Assembly (NCBI GenBank): GCA_946479055.1
Contig: CAMLEX010000144.1
Coordinates: 1-9,368, forward strand
Length of the DNA stretch: 9,368 nucleotides
Source: an uncultured Bacteroidota bacterium
GTDB lineage: Bacteria > Bacteroidota > Bacteroidia > Chitinophagales > Chitinophagaceae
Direction of reading: 5' to 3'
Shown here: positions 1 through 5,823 of the stretch, piece by piece
Layout: each line of letters begins with the position of its first letter
Numbering within the stretch: the stretch's first letter is position 1
Made by a program: the position numbers and the translations under genes
Notes under the pieces: generated by a model
Database searches by the model: none
Told to the model about the DNA's origin: nothing
Seen by the model: the letters and a program-made list of their open reading frames with translations, nothing else

Positions 1-694
1 AAACGGCGCCGCCTCTTGCAGTTGAAGTACCATTCACTTCACGTGGATTGACCAGATAGAAGAAGCTACCATATACACCAACCTGATGACTAAAATTATA
101 AAAACTATTTAGCTCAAAAGTTATTCCCGTACCCCCATCACCTGGCTGGATGGATTGATCAACAGGTCCGAGAACACTTGAATCTGCTGTTTTATAAAAA
201 TAGTCCGTATAATTATAAGCACCTGTTGGCAATTTTATTCCAAGGCCAATTTGTAAATTTCCTTTGTGTGATTTTGCGGGGTCAAACATCCATCTGTATG
301 CAGAAAACCGGGTGTCACCGATACCAAAAGAATGAGTGGCATGCCTCGTAGCACCATCATGCTCATACAAAGAAGTGCGTTTAAAAGCCATGATAGGTAA
401 TGTCATTGCAACAGACCATCTTGAGTTAATAGTTCTGGTAGCAGTAATATCCAGCTCATACGCATAGTTAATTACATTGCTATGATTTTCTATTCGCTCT
501 TTTTGTTCCTCAGTTCCTACAAAATGTTTGTACGATTTAAAATAGCGGTTGTTGAGATTCAGTTCCCATCCTTTTGCATCAGATGGCCGTCCGCAAACCC
601 CTGCGGTGCCTTTAATAGCTACGCATCCTTGCGCATTTGTTTTTAGTTGTATAAAAGAAGATGCAATAAAAAAAATGATATAAAAGCGCTTCAT
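1..694 (-). CDS. Outer-membrane beta-barrel protein, MetA-pathway/transporter-like (3' end cut by window edge)
   Basis: I translated this frame by hand from the ATG at 692-694; it stays open for 231 codons to the left edge, so the C-terminus is missing. It begins MKRFYIIFFIASSFIQ and has a Sec signal peptide ending near NAQ (residue 22). The mature part alternates polar and aromatic/aliphatic residues in short strands ending in aromatics, as in an outer-membrane barrel. Motifs include HFVGTEEQ (about 57-64), YEHDGATRH, a GIGDTRFSAYRWMFDP strand-turn, GLGIKLPTGAYN and VDQSIQPGDGG. The GxGD and GxGxKxPTG strands resemble the 'putative MetA-pathway of phenol degradation' barrel family (PF13557), annotated only loosely as transporters. 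The start lies 6 bp after the haloperoxidase stop, so the two genes are almost certainly co-transcribed. Substrate is unknown. The barrel call is fairly firm; the exact family is an inference. Confidence 0.72.
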   Translation of the reverse strand, partial: MKRFYIIFFIASSFIQLKTNAQGCVAIKGTAGVCGRPSDAKGWELNLNNRYFKSYKHFVGTEEQKERIENHSNVINYAYELDITATRTINSRWSVAMTLPIMAFKRTSLYEHDGATRHATHSFGIGDTRFSAYRWMFDPAKSHKGNLQIGLGIKLPTGAYNYTDYFYKTADSSVLGPVDQSIQPGDGGTGITFELNSFYNFSHQVGVYGSFFYLVNPREVNGTSTARGGAV

Positions 695-700
695 AAAAAG

Positions 701-2050
701 TTATTTGGTTGTAATCAAATTTTGTTTTTTGAGTTTAAGACGCTGAACAACAAACTCGCCCAGCTTTTTTCCACAAGTATTTCCTTCGCTATTATCAAAA
801 CGATAATGAATACCTCCGTACAGGCGGGACATGGCAGCTTCTTTCGCTGCTTCACGAAATGAAACAATGCGCCTGCTTTCAATCCCAAATTCTTTGGAAG
901 AAGTATCTATAAATGAAAGTTTATCACCAAACCAATCGGTCATTACTTCCGCTGCTGCTGCAGAAGTGGTAGCATGCCCGCTGGTATAAGATGGGAACGG
1001 CGGCGTTTGAATATAGGGCCTCCACTCTTCACCCAGGTATTTGTTAATGGCTGTTTCGGGTCTTATATAATTACTACGGAATTTTTCATCCCAGCAGCTG
1101 ATAAATGCATCAAATAAAGCAATGGATGTTTCAGCATAAGCAGCAACGGTAGTAGGAAAATCAGCTTTCGCTTCTTTGGCGGCTATGCCTACTATATTCA
1201 TCCAATGACCTGCTGGAGAAAATTTTTTGGTAGCAAACATGACATGCCCGCTCACATTTAATTTAAACGGATTATCATCCCAGAAATCAGCGATATGTTT
1301 TTGTTCTTCTGTTAAGCTATCCCCTATATTTTTTACCTCTTCAAGAGATTTGAAATATGCACTCCTCTTGTTTTTAATATCAAATAAGGGTGGGCGTGGC
1401 GGCATGAACTGCGAGCAGGAATCCATTGTCAAACATCTTATGGTATTCCACTTTGGTTCCACTGCCTGTGCATACATGGGCGGCGTTGGCACCCAACGAC
1501 CATCTTCATCTCTTACAGTATACTTTTCCGCACTTCTTGTTTGCGCATAATTATCTCCTTTGCTCCATTTTAAGACAACAGCAACCACAGTGTCAGAAAA
1601 TGCCTGTGTATTCTTTAAAATTTCGGATGTCATACCTGCTTTCCTGGCATTCTTTTTCAATTCATCATAATATCCCATCATGCTTCCTTCAGGAAAAGTG
1701 ACCGCATTGCCTACTTTGCAAAATGAAAATAAGGATGCCAGTGAAAAATCTATTTCTTTGCCAGCATCCGGTTTGGGCATTACCGGCAAATGTTTGATCT
1801 GGCCTGACAGGCTTTGGAATTGATTATTGCCCGCTACCATCGTTTCATACGCTGCAATATTTGCATAAGCATAATTCCGTGTAGCGATCATGGGCGGAAA
1901 ATTATTTTCCAATACCACATCGTTCAGTTTCTTAACTGTTTTGCAATACAATAATGGGTCTTCTGTATATTTTTTATAATCCCCCGCTTTCTCAGTGCAT
2001 GACGACAGGACAACGATGCCCACCAGGGCCATCCCTAAAATATTTCTCAC
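701..2050 (-). CDS. Vanadium-dependent haloperoxidase, lipoprotein (PAP2 superfamily)
   Basis: Probable enzyme that oxidises halide with hydrogen peroxide at a bound vanadate. The 449-residue protein has a lipoprotein signal ending LSSC (Cys18), so it should be anchored in the envelope. The vanadate pocket is complete in the C-terminal half: Lys323 and Arg330-Pro331, then PSYTSGH with Ser357, Gly358 and His359, then Arg409 and His415. Spacings K-to-R (7) and R-to-H (6) equal those of Curvularia inaequalis chloroperoxidase (K353/R360, R490/H496). Trp320 and Phe352 match its Trp350 and Phe397. This argues against a plain PAP2 phosphatase, which shares only the ligands. The start is GTG (2048-2050): an in-frame stop lies four codons upstream, and the next ATG (codon 7) would remove the only positive charge of the signal peptide. 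It is followed after 6 bp by the beta-barrel gene. Halide and organic substrate cannot be read from sequence. Confidence 0.9.
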   Translation of the reverse strand: MRNILGMALVGIVVLSSCTEKAGDYKKYTEDPLLYCKTVKKLNDVVLENNFPPMIATRNYAYANIAAYETMVAGNNQFQSLSGQIKHLPVMPKPDAGKEIDFSLASLFSFCKVGNAVTFPEGSMMGYYDELKKNARKAGMTSEILKNTQAFSDTVVAVVLKWSKGDNYAQTRSAEKYTVRDEDGRWVPTPPMYAQAVEPKWNTIRCLTMDSCSQFMPPRPPLFDIKNKRSAYFKSLEEVKNIGDSLTEEQKHIADFWDDNPFKLNVSGHVMFATKKFSPAGHWMNIVGIAAKEAKADFPTTVAAYAETSIALFDAFISCWDEKFRSNYIRPETAINKYLGEEWRPYIQTPPFPSYTSGHATTSAAAAEVMTDWFGDKLSFIDTSSKEFGIESRRIVSFREAAKEAAMSRLYGGIHYRFDNSEGNTCGKKLGEFVVQRLKLKKQNLITTK

Positions 2051-2075
2051 AATGATAATTTAAATGTGCAATAAC

Positions 2076-2103
2076 TTTCTTTCCATGAAGTAATGGAAAG
2101 AAA
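2076..2103 (-). repeat. Perfect 11-bp inverted repeat (hairpin) ahead of the haloperoxidase gene
   Basis: Arms TTTCTTTCCAT (2076-2086) and ATGGAAAGAAA (2093-2103) are exact reverse complements around a 6-base loop. The element lies between the stop of the small anchored protein (2112) and the GTG start of the haloperoxidase (2050), 25 bases before that start. In the leftward transcript the stem is followed by GTTATTGCAC, with no U tract, so it is not a classical intrinsic terminator. It could be a protein-binding operator, an attenuating or mRNA-stabilising hairpin between two cistrons, or chance in AT-rich DNA, although 11 perfect pairs make chance less likely. Confidence 0.6.
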
Positions 2104-2111
2104 TACCCTTA

Positions 2112-2678
2112 TTAACTAATAGAAGAACCAATATTTTCCGGAGGTTGTGCGGGAGCAGGCCGGTATGTATCGGATAAGGAAACGGTGTTATTCAGAAAAT
2201 TTTTATTGAGAACCGTTGAAAAAATATCAATTGAATAGTCCATTTCACGGTCGTCATATTCACTCCAAAAATTCTTGGCAAAGTTTGAATTGCTTTGTTT
2301 ATCAGGATGGTTATCTTCCAGTCCATTGGCCATTTTAAAGAAATCATTTCCCGCTGCCTTGATCTTTTCCTTGAAACTATTAGGAATACATTTCAGAACC
2401 AGGAACCCGCCTTCAATTTTTCGTTTTACATATGTATAGTATTTGCCATCTACTTCCATTTCCCCATAATGCCTTTCAAATTCCGCCTGGTCATTCTGGT
2501 AAGGAACATTTAAAGCAATCCTGACCTCTATTAATTGTGATTCATCATACTGTTCATTATCCAATTGCAGCTCCAGGCGCTTGTCTGCATCTTTGGTCAA
2601 AATGCTTGTAACGATACGGTAACCGTACCAATTAAAGAATAGTATAGCAATGAGTAATATGGCTGCGATTTTCTTCAA
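2112..2678 (-). CDS. Small membrane-anchored protein of unknown function
   Basis: I do not recognise a named domain. The 188-residue product begins MKKIAAILLIAILFFNWYGY, an N-terminal hydrophobic segment (about 4-18) with no lipobox and no clear cleavage site, so it is probably a single-pass anchor with the rest in the periplasm. The soluble part is mixed and charged, with LNVPYQND (56-63) and a YYTYVKRKI strand (80-88), and ends in a Pro-rich tail PAPAQPPE (174-181). The start appears to be TTG (2676-2678): the frame has an upstream stop at 2700-2702 with no ATG between, the next Met is about residue 74, and MKKIAAILL is a typical export start. It lies 59 bp after the GH65 stop and 61 bp before the haloperoxidase, so it may belong to the same operon. 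The reading frame is well supported; function is unknown. Confidence 0.75.
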   Translation of the reverse strand: MKKIAAILLIAILFFNWYGYRIVTSILTKDADKRLELQLDNEQYDESQLIEVRIALNVPYQNDQAEFERHYGEMEVDGKYYTYVKRKIEGGFLVLKCIPNSFKEKIKAAGNDFFKMANGLEDNHPDKQSNSNFAKNFWSEYDDREMDYSIDIFSTVLNKNFLNNTVSLSDTYRPAPAQPPENIGSSIS

Positions 2679-2737
2679 AACAGTATAGTGTGCTACAATT
2701 TAAGACAAATTTGGTATAGCAATAGCTGCAACCCGGT

Positions 2738-4765
2738 TTATTTGACGGAAAAGACTTTTTTTTCAGGTCCAACTCCTTTTATGGTCAGGCTTTTCCACTC
2801 AGCTGGTAAGGCAGATCTTACTTGTACAACTCCTTTCGAAGTTATTTCAAGTCCGCCAAAACCCATTATTACGCTTTGTAAAATTCCCCCGGCCCCCGTA
2901 GCAAAATAAGGATTGGTACCGCCTTTTGTCTCCGCAATAACACGGAAGGGGGGGTTGAGATTAGGCAAATAAGCATCTTTAAACCAATGAAATGCTTTCT
3001 CTTTGTTTCCCAGCCTTGCATATAATAATGTAAAGATGGCTTGTGTCATAGCCGGGGTGCCTTCATCGGGCACTCTTGATTCATAATATTCCAGGTCCTT
3101 TTTGACCTGTGCCGGATCAGTGATTTGTTTTAAAGGGTAGGCCAGCAGGTTGACATCAGCTTGTTTTATACCTTCACCTTTATACGTTGCATGTTCCCTT
3201 GTTACGCCATCTTCCATTTTTAATATCGGAATATTATTGGCCACGTTCATCCAATCAGGATCAGCAGTCATATTTAGTAATTTGGCTGCTTCTGTAGCAA
3301 ATTGAAGATTAGCTTTAGCCGCAGCATTGGTAAAAGCATTGTTGTCGACATTCTCCGCCCATTCATCTGCGGCAACCACATTTTTTATATCATATTTACC
3401 GGTCCCATTTCTTTCTACACGGCTTGCCCAAAAATCGGCTGTTGCCGAAAGAATAGGCCATCCTTTTTCACGTAGCCAGTTTTTATCTTGTGTAACACAA
3501 TAATAATTCCACGCAGCAATAGCCACGCAAGCAGTGATATGATGTTCGAACGGTCCGCTTAATGCCCATACCGGCGTTTCTTCTACACCGGTTTCCGCAC
3601 TTTCCCAGGGATACATGGCTCCTTTGTATCCCTTACTAAAAGCATTGCGTTTCGCTGCCTCCAATCGTTGAAACCTGTATTCTACCATGCTTTTAGCTAT
3701 TTCAGGATGTAATAACAATATAGCCGGATACATCCATAAGTCGGTATCCCAGAATACATGCCCGTTATATCCAAGGCCACTCAGACCCATGGGTGAAGGT
3801 GATAGCGCAGTTCCTTCTCTTGTGAATGAATACAGGTGATATATCATACTATGGATATCCTGCTGGCTTTGCGGATCACCTTCTATCTGTATATCACTTT
3901 TCCATAATTCCTCCCATGCCTTGGTATGAAAATTTATTAACCGTTCTCTTCCTTCCAGTTTCGCAAAAATGGTCGCTCTTTCAGCTTCATTCAACGGATC
4001 ATCATGATGGGCAGATGTAATAGACGAACCGGCAATGGTAAAGCTGTAAGTTTCACCAGCTTTAATTTTTTTGGTGAACTTCATCAGGTGCATATTATTA
4101 TCCCACATTTCATGGACTACCCTTGGCTCCTGGCCGTGATGCTCACTGAATAAAAAAGTATTGCTGGCGCACATCAGCAATTTTCCTGTGGGGCTTTTGG
4201 CAGTAGAAGTTAATAAACTAATGACCACATGTGGCCTGTCGATTTCATTGTAATAATTCTGCACATCCTTCAATGCATCCGGAGCTTCCATTACACTGGC
4301 TCCTGTTATCGTAATATCTTTTTTTGCTCTAATAGTTACATCCATCAAAACAGTGTAGGGCAAATGGCGAAGTGAATAGTACGTATAGGAAACCGATGAT
4401 TTATCAGCATAATCGAACTGAGTAGTAAAACTGGCCTTCTGCATATCCAATTCCTGCTTCATATTAGCTGCGTCTTTACCAGCTATTCGCTTTCCATCTA
4501 TCTCCAGGTACATATTGAGGAGATTAAAGCTTTTTAAAAAATTGCTGACCCGGCCGCGGCCATACAGATCATAGGCTCCGGCAAGCACTACGTCTTTTAC
4601 TTTGAACGGTTCAGGAGAAGACACAATGCCGATCATGCCATTAGCTACTGTAATGCCGTAATAGTTATTGGGGTCAATTTTTTCGGCGCTGATCTTCCAG
4701 GGATCCTGTGCCAATACTACAAAATGCAGAAAAAAACTTACATACAAAATGAGTAAGCGCTTCAT
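2738..4765 (-). CDS. Secreted glycoside hydrolase family 65 alpha-glucosidase, kojibiose-hydrolase/PGGHG-like
   Basis: Likely an inverting exo-alpha-glucosidase of family GH65 acting in the periplasm or outside the cell. I chose the ATG at 4763-4765 (675 residues) over an in-frame TTG nine bases upstream, because MKRLLILYVSFFL then forms a normal Sec signal ending LAQ (residue 20). After an N-terminal beta-sandwich (about 25-260) comes the (alpha/alpha)6 catalytic barrel. HVFWDTD (about 336-342) holds the substrate-binding Asp. DEWAENVDNN (about 467-476) matches the general-acid region DEYHE of GH65, giving Glu468. AET near 612, just before the GAGG stretch, holds the candidate general base Glu612. 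The Glu468-to-Glu612 spacing (144) equals that recalled for human PGGHG (E430, E574). The phosphate-binding SSLS loop of GH65 phosphorylases reads PAMT here, pointing to hydrolysis. Kojibiose (alpha-1,2-glucose) is a plausible substrate but is inferred. It is probably the first gene of the leftward cluster. Confidence 0.88.
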   Translation of the reverse strand: MKRLLILYVSFFLHFVVLAQDPWKISAEKIDPNNYYGITVANGMIGIVSSPEPFKVKDVVLAGAYDLYGRGRVSNFLKSFNLLNMYLEIDGKRIAGKDAANMKQELDMQKASFTTQFDYADKSSVSYTYYSLRHLPYTVLMDVTIRAKKDITITGASVMEAPDALKDVQNYYNEIDRPHVVISLLTSTAKSPTGKLLMCASNTFLFSEHHGQEPRVVHEMWDNNMHLMKFTKKIKAGETYSFTIAGSSITSAHHDDPLNEAERATIFAKLEGRERLINFHTKAWEELWKSDIQIEGDPQSQQDIHSMIYHLYSFTREGTALSPSPMGLSGLGYNGHVFWDTDLWMYPAILLLHPEIAKSMVEYRFQRLEAAKRNAFSKGYKGAMYPWESAETGVEETPVWALSGPFEHHITACVAIAAWNYYCVTQDKNWLREKGWPILSATADFWASRVERNGTGKYDIKNVVAADEWAENVDNNAFTNAAAKANLQFATEAAKLLNMTADPDWMNVANNIPILKMEDGVTREHATYKGEGIKQADVNLLAYPLKQITDPAQVKKDLEYYESRVPDEGTPAMTQAIFTLLYARLGNKEKAFHWFKDAYLPNLNPPFRVIAETKGGTNPYFATGAGGILQSVIMGFGGLEITSKGVVQVRSALPAEWKSLTIKGVGPEKKVFSVK

Positions 4766-4846
4766 AAAAAACAATTTTTAAAAAAGCAATCAGTAAATTT
4801 AAATTTATTTAATACACTTTCCCGAAAGCTTTTTAGATTTTACATT
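4766..4846. promoter_or_regulatory. Divergent intergenic promoter region
   Basis: These 81 bases separate the starts of the leftward GH65 gene and the rightward SRPBCC gene, so both promoters should lie here unless they are inside the neighbouring genes. The region is very AT-rich. Bacteroidota promoters follow TTTG then about 19 bases then TAnnTTTG. The best rightward match is TAGATTTT (4834-4841), which is very close to the ATG, with TACACTTT (4813-4820) as an alternative. Leftward, TAAATTTA within 4794-4807 is the best match. None has a convincing upstream TTTG, so exact promoters are not assigned. No Shine-Dalgarno sequence precedes either start, as is usual in this phylum. Confidence 0.5.
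4794..4807. repeat. 14-bp perfect palindrome in the divergent promoter region
   Basis: TAAATTTAAATTTA is its own reverse complement and lies between two divergent genes, 28 bases from the GH65 ATG and 39 bases from the SRPBCC ATG. The position would suit an operator that controls both genes. It is made only of A and T in an AT-rich region, so it could also be chance or simply overlap a -7 element. Confidence 0.4.
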
Positions 4847-5791
4847 ATGAAAAAATGGATTATTGGTGCATGTTCTATACTTCTCTTACTTTTTATCAGT
4901 AGTTATTTTTTTATCCCCGGAAAAATTATTGTAACTAGATCTATTACTGCAAATGCCAATCAAACAGGGGTATTCCGGTTTTTAACTGATGAATCGAATT
5001 GGCAAAAATGGTGGCCGGACTCGTCTTCCGTCATTGTCGATCGACAAACAGTATTTGAATCAGGGGGGTACCATTTTGAAAAGACTAAAATGCTTTATAA
5101 TTCTTTTGAGATTACAATAGAAAAGGATCACTGTACCGATAGCAGTCTTTTGCATATATTTTCGTTGGGTAAAGACAGCATTAAAATAGAATGGAATACT
5201 ATTATCAATACCGGCAGAAATCCTTTCAGCAGAATCCTTCGCTATTTTAAAGCCCAAAAAATAGGTAACAGTTTAGAGGTTATTTTAACCGCCATGCAAA
5301 AGCATATCAGCAACGTTAAAAATATTTATGGAATAGATATAAGAAAGGAAAAAGTAAAGATTGAATTCCTTTTTTCAACTAAAAAGTCATTTTCCCATTA
5401 TCCAACTACCAGGGAAATATATGAAATGATCAACCAAATAAAAAAATATATCATCCGGCTGCAGGCGAAAGAAGAGGAATATCCCATGTTGCATATCAAT
5501 ACTTCAGATAGCTCCCATTTTGAGGCGCAGGTAGCTATACCTGTCAACAAACAGTTGGCTAATACCGATATTTTCACCTTAAAGAAGATGTTGAAATTTG
5601 GGAATATTATTGTGGCTGAAATAACCGGCGGTAAAAACACAGCTGATTCTGCGATGAAACAGATTGAGCTATATGTATCCGATCATCAATATAACAATAT
5701 TGCTTTACCTTTTCAGTCGCTGGTAACCGATAGAATGAAAGTAACAGATACGAGTAAATGGCTAACCCGGATTTATTACCCTATCCGGTAG
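4847..5791 (+). CDS. Membrane-anchored SRPBCC protein with probable GyrI-like effector-binding domain
   Basis: Two-domain ligand-binding type protein of 314 residues. Residues 1-23 form a hydrophobic N-terminal anchor (MKKWIIGACSILLLLFISSY...). The segment IIVTRSITANANQTGVFRFL (27-46) followed by NWQKWWP (51-57) is the usual opening of the SRPBCC/polyketide-cyclase (START-like) fold, in which the first strand leads into helices around a hydrophobic pocket; this domain runs to about 165. The C-terminal part (about 168-314), with HFEAQVAIPVNK (224-235) and a final KWLTRIYYPIR, fits the effector-binding domain shared with AraC-type regulators and GyrI. No DNA-binding domain is present, so it is not itself a regulator of that type. 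It is divergent from the GH65 gene and convergent with the VCBS lipoprotein gene (32-bp gap). Ligand and role are unknown; the SRPBCC part is clearer than the C-terminal call. Confidence 0.75.
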   Translation: MKKWIIGACSILLLLFISSYFFIPGKIIVTRSITANANQTGVFRFLTDESNWQKWWPDSSSVIVDRQTVFESGGYHFEKTKMLYNSFEITIEKDHCTDSSLLHIFSLGKDSIKIEWNTIINTGRNPFSRILRYFKAQKIGNSLEVILTAMQKHISNVKNIYGIDIRKEKVKIEFLFSTKKSFSHYPTTREIYEMINQIKKYIIRLQAKEEEYPMLHINTSDSSHFEAQVAIPVNKQLANTDIFTLKKMLKFGNIIVAEITGGKNTADSAMKQIELYVSDHQYNNIALPFQSLVTDRMKVTDTSKWLTRIYYPIR

Positions 5792-5800
5792 AATTTCTTT
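5767..5800 (+). terminator. Weak possible terminator at the end of the SRPBCC gene
   Basis: CCGGAT (5767-5772) and ATCCGG (5783-5788) form a perfect 6-bp stem with a 10-base loop, overlapping the last codons and ending at the TAG stop (5789-5791). The sequence after it, AATTTCTTTT, is T-rich but not a clean T run. A second short pair, AGTGA (5803-5807) and TCACT (5821-5825), lies in the convergent gap. Either could help end transcription between the two converging genes, but both are weak. Confidence 0.25.
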
Positions 5801-5823
5801 TCAGTGAGATGCTTTGTCTGTCA

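Noticed and set aside
684..699. The 16-base string AAGCGCTTCATAAAAA occurs here and again at 4755-4770.
   Set aside because: Both copies are the start of an exported gene (MKR-Leu/Phe) with an A/T-rich leader, so shared codons and base composition explain it. It is not a mobile repeat; it does support the ATG at 4765 as the GH65 start.
1227..1701. Two overlapping rightward open frames of 107 and 91 codons opposite the haloperoxidase gene.
   Set aside because: They lie entirely opposite a strongly conserved enzyme, and their translations lack recognisable motifs, so they are antisense shadows.
2756..2763. Run of eight T (eight A on the coding strand) near the 3' end of the GH65 gene, a possible slippage site.
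   Set aside because: It lies a few codons before the stop, the frame is intact, and no downstream structure or overlapping gene suggests programmed frameshifting.
2948..2954. Run of seven G inside the GH65 gene, a possible phase-variation tract.
   Set aside because: It encodes Asn-Pro-Pro in the intact frame and is short; there is no sign of an on/off arrangement.
4772..4774. TTG as an alternative start of the GH65 gene, adding three residues.
   Set aside because: The ATG nine bases downstream gives a standard signal peptide beginning MKR, and the extra residues MFF add nothing.
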